Below are positions 1-6,175 of a DNA stretch of 7,023 bases, one piece after another (position 1 is the stretch's first letter; each line of letters opens with the position of its first letter). The translations under genes and the position numbers were made by a program. The DNA is from Microcaldota archaeon. GTDB taxonomy: Archaea; Micrarchaeota; Micrarchaeia; Burarchaeales; Burarchaeaceae. The DNA is taken from contig QMVF01000038.1 of NCBI GenBank assembly GCA_003660965.1, positions 1-7,023 on the forward strand. The letters run 5' to 3'. The notes under the pieces were generated by a model. That model worked only from the letters and a program-made list of their open reading frames with translations, searched no databases and was not told the DNA's origin.

Positions 1-1
1 G

Positions 2-40
2 GAGCTTGTGATTGCAAAATTGAAAATCTGGAGGATTTAG
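2..40 (+). CDS. C-terminal end of an upstream gene (partial)
   Basis: Reading from base 2, an open frame encodes ELVIAKLKIWRI and stops with TAG at 38-40, directly before the ATG of the next gene. Twelve residues are too few to name a family. The tight join to the following membrane-protein gene suggests an operon whose first part lies outside the window. The frame starting at base 1 is also open here, so the assignment rests on the abutting stop, a usual join in this window, and is only moderately sure. Confidence 0.45.
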   Translation, partial: ELVIAKLKIWRI

Positions 41-430
41 ATGAGGGGGTTTGTATTCACACTCGATGCAGTTGCTGCTTCAGCCTTCCTGATAGCAATG
101 CTTTCCCTTCTCTTTCTGCTTGCAAGTATAGAGCCCACGCAGAGAGTGGAGGAGCATTTTGCAGCCGATGTTCTGGCAGTGATTGGTGAAGGGGAGCTGA
201 ATGTCGGGGAGATAAAACAGCTTTTTCTCATATCTAACAAGTGCGGTTCGATTGTGATTAGAAATGAAGGAGGAGACATAATTGAAGGGGTTTCTGCATG
301 CGGCTGTCAGCTTGGAACCGAAAAACTGGCTTACAGAACTGCAGCAAGGCTGAGAGAAGTGGATGAGGGTGAGAGCGAGCTTGAGCTCTTTACAATGGAA
401 GCCAGAGTATGTGAGAGGGTGCAGCCATGA
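41..430 (+). CDS. Pilin-like small membrane-anchored protein
   Basis: This 129-residue protein begins MRGFVFTLDAVAASAF, a short basic start followed by one hydrophobic segment at about residues 4-28; the rest is mostly hydrophilic. The layout resembles archaeal type IV pilin-like (class III signal) proteins, where a peptidase would cut after the basic-Gly pair, but the fit to the consensus is loose and a plain N-terminal anchor is equally possible. The soluble part is probably outside the cell. It has Cys at 68, 87, 89 and 124, with 87 and 89 in a CGC motif, so disulfides or metal binding are possible. The start is supported by GGAGG at 30-34, six bases before the ATG. Its stop overlaps the next gene's ATG (ATGA at 427-430), so the two are co-translated. 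I cannot assign a specific function. Confidence 0.75.
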   Translation: MRGFVFTLDAVAASAFLIAMLSLLFLLASIEPTQRVEEHFAADVLAVIGEGELNVGEIKQLFLISNKCGSIVIRNEGGDIIEGVSACGCQLGTEKLAYRTAARLREVDEGESELELFTMEARVCERVQP

Positions 431-1245
431 GAGGATTTGCCTTTACCTTGATGTTCGTGCTTATAGCATCCATGCTTTTGATAATAGTTATGGAAGCGCA
501 GGGGTGGAAGGAGGGGGAGCCTGAATTCAGCAGCGTTTCCAAGCGGGTTGACATTTTTGAAGATATTGCACAGGATCATGAAGCCATCCTCAATCTTTCA
601 TTCAACGCAACCCAGTATGGTTGGCTCTCAGTATTCTTTTTCAACGACACTCTTCCAAGCAGCATAGCGAATGCAGATGAAGCTGTTTCAAACTACGTTG
701 AGTTTGTAGAAGGCAGGTACTCGAATCTTACGAATTCAAACATAAGCATAGGGAGCATGGAGCCTGCGGTGGTTTTCACCAGCCCTGAGCTTGAGTATAG
801 GTATAGCGGGTGGGATAAGGAGGCAGTGAGCATAATTGGTGAAGGGCAGATATACTTCATTTCAATAAGGCTTGATAAGAAGTGCACTAAACAGAAGGGA
901 ATGAGCTGTGTACCGGAGGGGGACTGGGAGTGGTCGGACTCGGGTGCACTTGTCTATCTTGACATAAGGGATGCGGAAGGGAATATGCCGCTGCCCGGTG
1001 GGAGGGTGCTCGGCTTTGTGGATTTGGAAAGGTTCAATTACTTCAGCATAAAACTCGTGGGCAGAGGCTCGTTGACAGTATATTCATACAACAATGAGTT
1101 CAGAGTAGAGCCTACCAGAACAAGGGCATCGGTGAATTCAATTGTGGGGATTTTCAATTTTGAGGAGAGTATAAAGGCTGAATTGCCTCTGGAGGTTGCG
1201 GTAGACGGTACAGAATTCGAGAATCCGGTTATTTACGAAGCTTAG
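427..1245 (+). CDS. Pilin-like surface protein with N-glycosylation sequons
   Basis: This 272-residue protein starts MRGFAFTLMFVLIASMLLII, nearly the same opening as the gene before it, giving one membrane segment at about residues 5-22 and a long, probably extracellular domain. Five N-X-S/T sequons lie at residues 56, 60, 73, 100 and 105, all in the first half of the ectodomain, as expected for a glycosylated surface protein. A Cys pair (153 and 161) flanks a short basic loop and may form a disulfide. The remainder looks beta-rich, with repeated short hydrophobic strands. GAGGGTG at 415-421 is a good ribosome binding site, inside the end of the previous gene. I do not recognise a named family; a minor pilin or cell-envelope component is the likeliest role. 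Its stop directly abuts the stop of the convergent NYN gene. Confidence 0.75.
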   Translation: MRGFAFTLMFVLIASMLLIIVMEAQGWKEGEPEFSSVSKRVDIFEDIAQDHEAILNLSFNATQYGWLSVFFFNDTLPSSIANADEAVSNYVEFVEGRYSNLTNSNISIGSMEPAVVFTSPELEYRYSGWDKEAVSIIGEGQIYFISIRLDKKCTKQKGMSCVPEGDWEWSDSGALVYLDIRDAEGNMPLPGGRVLGFVDLERFNYFSIKLVGRGSLTVYSYNNEFRVEPTRTRASVNSIVGIFNFEESIKAELPLEVAVDGTEFENPVIYEA

Positions 1246-1707
1246 CTACCTTGCTTCTGCCATTATTACAATATCTGCAGTATTTTTCAGCGCGGATGAA
1301 AAGCCTGGCTGAGCACCCACAACAATAGTTTCCTTTCCAAGCTCCTTTGCCTTTACCAGAACCGGTCTGAAATCAGTATCCCTAGTCATGAGGGCAACTG
1401 AATGAATTGCAGGGTTGTAGACCTGTTGCATTGCTTCAACTGCCATAGTAACATCCACATCGCCAGTGGTTATCACGGGCTCAAAGCCCTGATTGGTCAT
1501 TGCTTCTATAAGCCTGTCGCTCGCATATTGATCTAGATAGATTTTGGATACCTTAAGCTTACCATACTTCATAAGCTTGCGCTTCACTCCTGCCAGATCG
1601 ATGTTGATTTCCTTGCGTATTACATTGGGCCCGTCTACTAGTAGGGCAATATTGCGCTTCTGCTCCTTCTTCATCAATGCTCGTAGTTTCTCAATCATGG
1701 ATGCCAT
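1246..1707 (-). CDS. NYN-domain protein, TIGR00288 type (putative RNase)
   Basis: This 153-residue protein has a short helical, basic N-terminus (residues 1-18) followed by a NYN/PIN-like fold. The acidic residues expected of a metal-dependent nuclease site are present: D25 in LLVDGPN, D83 and D85 in TGDVDV, and D110 and D112 in TRDTDF. This pattern matches the archaeal TIGR00288 branch of the NYN (LabA-like) family, thought from fold and active site to cut RNA; substrates are not known to me. I chose the ATG at 1707 because AGGTG lies six bases upstream and overlaps the TAG stop of the tatD gene. A GTG at 1716 in the same frame would add three residues but lies inside that binding site. It follows tatD with almost no gap, so the two are likely co-transcribed. 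Confidence 0.88.
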   Translation of the reverse strand: MASMIEKLRALMKKEQKRNIALLVDGPNVIRKEINIDLAGVKRKLMKYGKLKVSKIYLDQYASDRLIEAMTNQGFEPVITTGDVDVTMAVEAMQQVYNPAIHSVALMTRDTDFRPVLVKAKELGKETIVVGAQPGFSSALKNTADIVIMAEAR

Positions 1708-1716
1708 TCGAAACAC

Positions 1717-2436
1717 CTATAGTTTGAAGAATTGCCTGCAGTTCGATTCAAGAGTTCGCTCAGTCTCCTGCCTCTTAAGCCCCTGCAGCTCGGCTATAAG
1801 CTCTGCGGCTCCGAGGCATGCCAGCGGATCTTTTCCAATAGCAGGAGCATCGCTCTCTGCAAGCAAGTAATTGATATCCACACTTTTAATTGCTTTCTTC
1901 CGCTCCTTTGAGCGCAGAGGAGGTACGGAGAGCATGAAGCCCGCCTCTGCAGCCCTGCATGCAAGCTCCGCCCTGCCGCTGAAGCAGTGGAGCATTGCCC
2001 TGCATCCTGCATTCAATGCCAGCTCAATACATTCCCGTTCCGCCTCACGCGAGTGTATTACGACTGGTTTGTTCAGTTCCTTGGCAAGCGAGAGTTGCAT
2101 TTTGAAAGCACGCAACTGTTTATTTCGTTCCTCATCTGTTTTTGCCCATTTGTAATCAAGCCCAATCTCTCCAATCGCAACAAATGAATCTGAATTCGCG
2201 CGTAAATAGTCGAGCATTTTTGCAAGTTCATCTTCTCCAGCAGTCAATGCGTTCTGTGGTGCCAGCCCTCCGCATGCCCAAACATAATTTTCATTCCCGT
2301 CCGCTATTTCAACATTCCGTTTACTGCTCTCCAAATCATAGCCGCAAGTAATCATTCCGTTGAGCTTTTGCCTGCATCTGGAGAGAACCTCCCCAAGATG
2401 AGGCACGGTTTCGAGGTGACAGTGAGCATCTATCAT
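1717..2436 (-). CDS. tatD: TatD family metal-dependent hydrolase (putative DNase)
   Basis: This 239-residue protein has the full set of TatD metal ligands: HCH at residues 5-7, E90 in GEIGLD, H128 in IHSR, H150 in HCFSG and D197 in ESDAP. TatD proteins are cytosolic TIM-barrel hydrolases with 3'-5' exonuclease or deoxyribonuclease activity in characterised members, linked to DNA repair and nucleic acid turnover. Length is slightly below the usual 250-265. The common GxHP motif reads GGLAP here (57-60); that His is not a universal metal ligand, so activity is still expected. I chose the ATG at 2436 (MIDAHCHLE) because GGAG at 2443-2446 lies six bases upstream; an ATG two codons earlier at 2442 would touch that site. 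It is first in a two-gene minus-strand unit with the NYN protein and is transcribed divergently from aIF5A. Confidence 0.92.
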   Translation of the reverse strand: MIDAHCHLETVPHLGEVLSRCRQKLNGMITCGYDLESSKRNVEIADGNENYVWACGGLAPQNALTAGEDELAKMLDYLRANSDSFVAIGEIGLDYKWAKTDEERNKQLRAFKMQLSLAKELNKPVVIHSREAERECIELALNAGCRAMLHCFSGRAELACRAAEAGFMLSVPPLRSKERKKAIKSVDINYLLAESDAPAIGKDPLACLGAAELIAELQGLKRQETERTLESNCRQFFKL

Positions 2437-2513
2437 GAGCATCTCCGAATCTTTAAAGGTTAAATAACTTGCCTGTCAATAAAAGCCAAGCTTGAAAGGA
2501 GATGGTGCTTTTC
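2437..2513. promoter_or_regulatory. Divergent promoter region between tatD and aIF5A
   Basis: This AT-rich gap contains TTAAATAA at 2460-2467, which reads TTATTTAA on the other strand and so can serve as an archaeal TATA box both ways. A second AT-rich element, CTTTAAAG, lies at 2451-2458 and is a perfect palindrome. With the usual spacing of about 25 bases, the first box would start aIF5A transcription near 2490, leaving a short leader with the ribosome binding site. In the other direction it would start close to the tatD ATG, giving a very short or leaderless transcript. The spacing is from general archaeal knowledge; start sites are inferred. Confidence 0.5.
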
Positions 2514-2906
2514 ATGAGCGATAGAACATTTGGTACAATGAAGGAATTGAAGGTTGGAAAATACGTTATAGTTGACGATGAACCGTGCAGAGTGGTAAGC
2601 GTAGAGAGCAGTGCTCCGGGGAAGCATGGGGCTGCCAAGATGAGGGTTGCTGCAATAAGCATATTCAGTGGCAACAAGAAAACCATAATGAAGCCAAGTG
2701 ATGCAGATTGCGAGATTCCAGTTATAGAGAGGAAGAAGGGGCAGATAGTTTCAATGGTGGGAGAGTCTGCTCAAATAATGGATTCAGAAAGTTTTGAAAC
2801 CTTCGAGCTTCCAATACCGGATGAAATGAAAGGGGAGGCAGAGGCAGGAAAGAATGTGGATTATATGGTTGCGCTTGGAAGGAAGCTGATTACGAGAATA
2901 TACTAA
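2514..2906 (+). CDS. eif5A: Translation factor aIF5A (hypusine-containing)
   Basis: This 130-residue protein is archaeal IF5A, which binds the ribosome near the E site and helps peptide bond formation at stalling sequences. The hypusine loop reads SSAPGKHGAAK, so the modified lysine is K37. The N-terminal SH3-like domain covers about residues 1-66 (ELKVGKYVIVDDEPCRVV) and the C-terminal OB fold about 67-130 (IERKKGQIVSMVGESAQIMD). Length fits the archaeal family. Two in-frame ATGs exist: 2502, preceded directly by AAAGGAG with no spacing, and 2514, with GGTG at 2504-2507 six bases upstream. I prefer 2514 since it gives the usual family N-terminus, but 2502 (adding MVLF) cannot be excluded. 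It heads the plus-strand translation operon. Function requires deoxyhypusine synthase, which is not in this window. Confidence 0.95.
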   Translation: MSDRTFGTMKELKVGKYVIVDDEPCRVVSVESSAPGKHGAAKMRVAAISIFSGNKKTIMKPSDADCEIPVIERKKGQIVSMVGESAQIMDSESFETFELPIPDEMKGEAEAGKNVDYMVALGRKLITRIY

Positions 2907-2915
2907 GGTGATTGT

Positions 2916-3545
2916 TTGGATATAGAAATCATTGAAGACAAGGAGAACGCTCTTCTGGACAGGCGGGAGGTTAAATTCTCAGTTAGATTTGTAGGTCCTA
3001 CTCCGGAAAGAAAGGTGATTAAGGAGGCATTGAGGGCACAGCTGGGCGTTGATCCAAAGCTGGTTGTCGTGGGCAAGCTAGAGCAACCCTATGGAAGCCA
3101 GACTGCAAAAGGAGAGGCAAGGATTTACAAGGATGAAGCTGGAAAGGCTGTGGAGCATGAGTATTTCTTGAATAGAGAAGTGGAGGAGGAGAAGAAAGTA
3201 CCTGCAGAGAAGGGAAAGAAAGAGGCTGAGGCCGAGAAGGAGGAAAAAGCAGAGAAGAAAGAGGACAAGGCAAGGGGAAAGAAAGAAGAAAAGAAAGCGG
3301 AGGGGGAGGAGGAGAAAAAGGAGAAGCAGGCTGAAAAGGCAGAGAAGCCCAAGGGCGAGAAGAAAGAAGATAAGCAGGCAGAACAGCCAAAACCAGAGGC
3401 TGAGAAGAAAGAGGCAAAAGCGGAACCAAAAAAGGAGGAACCAAAGGGCGAGAAAAAGGAAGAGAAGCCAAAGGAGGAAAAACCTGCTGATGAGGAGAAG
3501 AAGGGAGGTGCCGGAACCGCAGGTTCTGGCAAGGAGAATAAATAG
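2916..3545 (+). CDS. rps24e: Small ribosomal subunit protein eS24 with long Lys/Glu tail
   Basis: Residues 1 to about 90 are a complete eS24 domain ([21 protein letters not shown] at the start, then [30 protein letters not shown] and HEYFLNRE near the end), a component of the archaeal and eukaryotic 30S/40S subunit. Residues 91-209 are an extra tail made almost only of Lys, Glu and Ala with some Pro, Gln and Asp, ending in a short Gly/Ser/Thr-rich stretch. The family is normally about 100 residues, so the protein is doubled in length. The tail is likely disordered or a charged helix and may reach out from the subunit. The start is TTG at 2916, supported by AAGGTGAT at 2905-2912, which overlaps the aIF5A stop; no ATG lies in frame before the conserved domain. 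Confidence 0.93.
   Translation: MDIEIIEDKENALLDRREVKFSVRFVGPTPERKVIKEALRAQLGVDPKLVVVGKLEQPYGSQTAKGEARIYKDEAGKAVEHEYFLNREVEEEKKVPAEKGKKEAEAEKEEKAEKKEDKARGKKEEKKAEGEEEKKEKQAEKAEKPKGEKKEDKQAEQPKPEAEKKEAKAEPKKEEPKGEKKEEKPKEEKPADEEKKGGAGTAGSGKENK
3180..3540 (+). repeat. Polypurine low-complexity tract encoding the eS24 tail
   Basis: The plus strand is almost purely A and G here, with GAGAAGAAAGAG-like units repeated imperfectly and separated by short GCA, GCC or CCA codons. It encodes the Lys/Glu/Ala tail of eS24. The open frames seen on the opposite strand are Phe/Ser/Pro-rich artefacts of this composition. Such tracts can expand and contract by slippage, which may account for the tail's origin. 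Confidence 0.8.
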
Positions 3546-3556
3546 AGGGTATTTGC

Positions 3557-3715
3557 ATGGCTGAGGAAGAAAAAGGTGCGAAGAAAAAAAAGAGTTTCAA
3601 GGCTTACAAAAAGCGTAAAACATGTCCAAAATGCGGTGCCGGCATTCATCTCGCAGAGCATGAAAACAGGCTTTCATGTGGAAAGTGCGGTTATATGGAG
3701 ATGAAAAAGGACTGA
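3557..3715 (+). CDS. rps27ae: Small ribosomal subunit protein eS31 (S27ae)
   Basis: This 52-residue gene is short and easily missed. It has a basic N-terminus ([20 protein letters not shown]) and a four-cysteine zinc ribbon: CPKC at 23-26 and CGKC at 41-44, with the typical end GYMEMKK. This is the archaeal stand-alone form of the protein that in eukaryotes is made as a ubiquitin fusion. It sits on the head of the small ribosomal subunit. GAGGGT at 3545-3550 lies six bases upstream and overlaps the TAG stop of eS24. The eS24-eS31 pair is a common archaeal gene order, which supports both calls. All four zinc ligands are intact. Confidence 0.96.
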   Translation: MAEEEKGAKKKKSFKAYKKRKTCPKCGAGIHLAEHENRLSCGKCGYMEMKKD

Positions 3716-3725
3716 GGTCAGGCCT

Positions 3726-4493
3726 TTGTCGACTCACAGGCGCATCTGGGCATCCCTGCTTTTTTCCACACTGCTCTTTCTAATCATAGCGTTTGCAGTT
3801 AGTTCGTTCAAAAATCTAGGCATACCAGAGTATGCCCGGATTTTTGCATTCATGCTGCTCGGCTCAATTTTGCTTGCATATGCACAAAAGAAAGAAGGCA
3901 TAGATGTTGTGCTCTCATCAGCCGCCCTTTCAATCCTGTTTTTAGCTCTTTCATTGAGACAAGTTTTTGCATCAACCGCCATATTATCTGTAGGAATGAC
4001 CGCAGCCACGTTCTACATCTATGCAAGAAGGCGGAGTGGATTCAAGGCCACTTTGAGAAAACTTGGAATCACAAGGAATAAGCTGTGGAGCGAGCTGAAG
4101 TATGGCTTCCTAATAACGCTTGCTATTTACGCAATTTTGCTTGTGCTCATGCCCGTCTATAATCTGCTTGGAATTCAGGATGCAGAGGGAGTTGTAAACA
4201 TAATAAGATTCGTCCCCTGGTTCATCATAATACTTGCCGTTGTAGTAAACCCAATTACTGAAGAGCTTTTTTTCAGGGGAATCCTCGCCCCGCGCATGGG
4301 CATAATTGGCTCAAGCATAATATTTGCGCTGTTTCATCTTGCCTATGGCTCGGTTGTGGAGATGATAAATGTATTCTGGATAGGTTTGATTTATGCTCAC
4401 ATCTATCTCTCAAGGCATTCATTGATAGCTCCAATAATTTCGCATATGATAATAAACGCAACTGCAATTTATTTCATGCGCTTCGGCGGGTGA
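3726..4493 (+). CDS. CPBP family intramembrane metalloprotease
   Basis: This 255-residue, very hydrophobic protein has about seven or eight likely membrane segments and the three CPBP (CAAX protease and bacteriocin-processing, Abi) motifs in its last third: EELFFRG at 179-185 (E179, E180, R184), FALFH with H204, and HMIINA with H240 and N244. Families with these residues include Rce1-type CAAX proteases, which act as glutamate-dependent membrane proteases. The substrate in archaea is unknown, since prenylated CAAX proteins are not expected. The start is TTG at 3726, with GAGGT at 3714-3718 seven bases upstream, overlapping the eS31 stop; no ATG occurs before the first membrane segment. It lies between eS31 and Kae1 with short gaps on both sides, so it is translated with ribosome and tRNA-modification genes. 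Confidence 0.9.
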   Translation: MSTHRRIWASLLFSTLLFLIIAFAVSSFKNLGIPEYARIFAFMLLGSILLAYAQKKEGIDVVLSSAALSILFLALSLRQVFASTAILSVGMTAATFYIYARRRSGFKATLRKLGITRNKLWSELKYGFLITLAIYAILLVLMPVYNLLGIQDAEGVVNIIRFVPWFIIILAVVVNPITEELFFRGILAPRMGIIGSSIIFALFHLAYGSVVEMINVFWIGLIYAHIYLSRHSLIAPIISHMIINATAIYFMRFGG

Positions 4494-4497
4494 GAAA

Positions 4498-5454
4498 GTG
4501 ATATCAGTGGGAATTGAATCGACTGCGCACACATTAGGCGTGGGAGTATTCAAAGACAAGAAGATGCTTGCAAATGAAAAGTCAGCGTACAAGCCCAAAA
4601 AGCAAGGAATCCATCCCCGTTTGGCTGCGGATCATCATGTTAAGGCGTTTGGAGCTGTTTTGGAAAGGGCTTTGGATGCTGCAGGAATTTCATTAAATGA
4701 AATAGACCAAGTTGCATATGCGCGCGGGCCTGGCCTTGGCCCATGCCTTAAAGTTGGGCTTGCGGGTGCAAGTGCGCTTGCGGCCAAGCTCAAAGTGCCA
4801 ATGGTTCCTGTGAACCATTGCGCAGCGCATGTGGAAATTGGAGCGCTTTATTGCAGGATGCGCAATCCGCTGATTCTTTATGTAAGCGGAGGCAACACTC
4901 AGATCGTGGTGAGGGAGGAGAAGAATTACCACGTTCTGGGCGAAACGCTTGACATTGGAATTGGAAATATGGTTGATGTTTTTGCTCGTGCGCTTGGCGA
5001 GGAGTATGCGCATGGCTCAATTGTGGAAAGGCTTGCGCACGGAGGAAAGTACATAGAGCTTCCATATACGGTAAAGGGAATGAACATGACATTTACAGGC
5101 CTGCTCACGGATGCAAAGAAGAGAATTGGAAAGCATGGCAGAGAGGACTTATGCTTCTCGCTTCAGGAAACCTCATTTGCAATGCTCACTGAAGCATGCG
5201 AGCGAGCACTTGCGCTTACCAGGAAGAAGGAAGTGCTTGCATGCGGAGGGGTTGCACAGAATAAGAGATTGTGCGAAATGCTAGGCCTGATGGCAGAAGA
5301 GCATAGGGCAAGATTTGCAAGCGCGCCCAGTCAATTCAACGCAGACAATGGGGCAATGATTGCCTATACAGGCCTGCTGGTGCGTAGAAATGCGGTGAAC
5401 TGGAAGAAGGCAGACATAAACCCGAAATGGAGATTGGACGAGGCGAGCTTATGA
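4498..5454 (+). CDS. kae1: KEOPS subunit Kae1, tRNA threonylcarbamoyltransferase
   Basis: Kae1 (TsaD/OSGEP family) transfers the threonylcarbamoyl group from its adenylate to A37 of ANN-decoding tRNAs, making t6A. The 318-residue protein is full length. Visible motifs are ESTAHTLGVGV at the nucleotide-binding start, NHCAAHVE with metal ligands H107 and H111, YVSGGNTQ at 128-135, GNMVDVFARALG at 156-167, GGVAQNKR at 250-257 and NADNGAMIAY, where D283 should be a metal ligand. The start is GTG at 4498; GGTGA at 4489-4493, four bases upstream, overlaps the previous stop. The protein ends NPKWRLDEASL with no kinase domain, unlike the Kae1-Bud32 fusions of several euryarchaea. Bud32 follows as a separate overlapping gene. 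The other KEOPS subunits, Pcc1 and Cgi121, and the Sua5 enzyme that makes the substrate are not in the window. Confidence 0.96.
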   Translation: MISVGIESTAHTLGVGVFKDKKMLANEKSAYKPKKQGIHPRLAADHHVKAFGAVLERALDAAGISLNEIDQVAYARGPGLGPCLKVGLAGASALAAKLKVPMVPVNHCAAHVEIGALYCRMRNPLILYVSGGNTQIVVREEKNYHVLGETLDIGIGNMVDVFARALGEEYAHGSIVERLAHGGKYIELPYTVKGMNMTFTGLLTDAKKRIGKHGREDLCFSLQETSFAMLTEACERALALTRKKEVLACGGVAQNKRLCEMLGLMAEEHRARFASAPSQFNADNGAMIAYTGLLVRRNAVNWKKADINPKWRLDEASL

Positions 5455-6053
5455 GCAAGTTAGTGGCAAAAGGAGCTGAAGCCGATGTTTACGAGGGAAA
5501 ATTAGCAGGCACGCGAGTAATGAGGAAGATCAGGAAGTCGAAGGCATACAGAGTGAAGGCGCTTGATGAGAAAATAAGATTGAGTAGAACTCGTAAGGAA
5601 GCGAGGCTATTGCACTCTGCAAAGGAAGCGGGTGTAAGGTGCCCGTTGGTTCTTTCTGTAAGGCGCTATGAAATAGCAATGAGCAAATTAGATGGAAGGC
5701 TTATGATGAAAGTAGATGCAAGGACTGCGGAGCAAGTATGCGCGTCTGCAGGCACCCTTCTAGCAACGCTTCATTCCGCTGGAATCAGCCATGGCGATTA
5801 CACGCCTGCGAATATCGTGATCAGGAAGGGTGAGGCTTGGATTATAGACTTTGGGCTTGGTGAATTCACCCTTGATGACGAGGATTTTGCAACTGATATT
5901 TTGCTTATGAAAAAGTCACTTTCAAAAAGAGCATATTCAAAATTTAAAAAAGCATATTGCAGATCAAGGGGAAAGAGGGCAGGGGCAACGTTAGAGAGAC
6001 TGGTTGAGATAGAGAAAAGAGGGAGGTATGTTGTAAGGGGTGCTCTGGCCTAG
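5451..6053 (+). CDS. bud32: KEOPS subunit Bud32, atypical small kinase/ATPase
   Basis: This 200-residue protein is a minimal Bud32/PRPK kinase. It shows the glycine-poor loop KGAEADVYEG (7-16), the likely ATP-contacting lysine in VMRKIRKSKAYR (K25 or K26), the block RTRKEARLL (46-54), the catalytic HGDYTPANIV (D116, N121) and the metal-binding IDFGLGEF (D133). The basic C-terminus RGRYVVRG is typical of the family and may contact tRNA. Bud32 acts with Kae1 in t6A synthesis, mainly as an ATPase that regulates Kae1. I chose the ATG at 5451, which overlaps the Kae1 stop (ATGA), because GAGG at 5440-5443 lies seven bases upstream and the protein then starts MSKLVAKGAEA. An ATG at 5427 in the same frame would add eight residues unlike the family. 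Confidence 0.95.
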   Translation: MSKLVAKGAEADVYEGKLAGTRVMRKIRKSKAYRVKALDEKIRLSRTRKEARLLHSAKEAGVRCPLVLSVRRYEIAMSKLDGRLMMKVDARTAEQVCASAGTLLATLHSAGISHGDYTPANIVIRKGEAWIIDFGLGEFTLDDEDFATDILLMKKSLSKRAYSKFKKAYCRSRGKRAGATLERLVEIEKRGRYVVRGALA

Positions 6054-6057
6054 CCCG

Positions 6058-6171
6058 TTAAAGTTCGCCGAGTCTTCTCTTAATGGTGCGCTTGAGCCTT
6101 TTCCTGCGCTTCTTAACCCATTTCCAGCGCATTCTGCCCTTCTTCTTCCATTTCCTAGGCCTAGAACCCAT
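6058..6171 (-). CDS. rpl41e: Large ribosomal subunit protein eL41
   Basis: This 37-residue gene encodes a protein with 20 Arg or Lys. Its core, [18 protein letters not shown] at residues 14-31, is the single-helix eL41 protein that bridges the ribosomal subunits. The leader [13 protein letters not shown] resembles the archaeal form as I remember it from Thermococcales. The start at 6171 is well supported: GAGGT at 6178-6182 lies six bases upstream and overlaps the stop of the ACT-domain gene. The internal ATG at 6132 would give the 24-residue eukaryote-like form but has a poorer binding site. The gene faces Bud32 tail to tail, with four bases between stops. It is easily lost from automatic annotation because of its size. 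Confidence 0.9.
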   Translation of the reverse strand: MGSRPRKWKKKGRMRWKWVKKRRKRLKRTIKRRLGEL

Positions 6172-6175
6172 GCAA

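Noticed and set aside
1544..2351. Plus-strand open frames opposite the NYN and tatD genes
   Set aside because: Both minus-strand genes have complete active-site motifs; the plus-strand frames are composition shadows.
3019..3661. Two long minus-strand frames rich in Phe, Ser and Pro opposite the eS24 tail
   Set aside because: They are the complement of the Lys/Glu polypurine tract, have no recognisable domain and overlap a certain ribosomal gene; the low complexity keeps stops out.
4726..4742. Inverted repeat GGGCC...GGCCC that could be a hairpin
   Set aside because: It encodes the conserved RGPGLGP segment of Kae1; the symmetry follows from Gly/Pro codons.
4693..5108. Several minus-strand open frames opposite kae1
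   Set aside because: They lie inside a fully conserved gene, lack binding sites and resemble no family.
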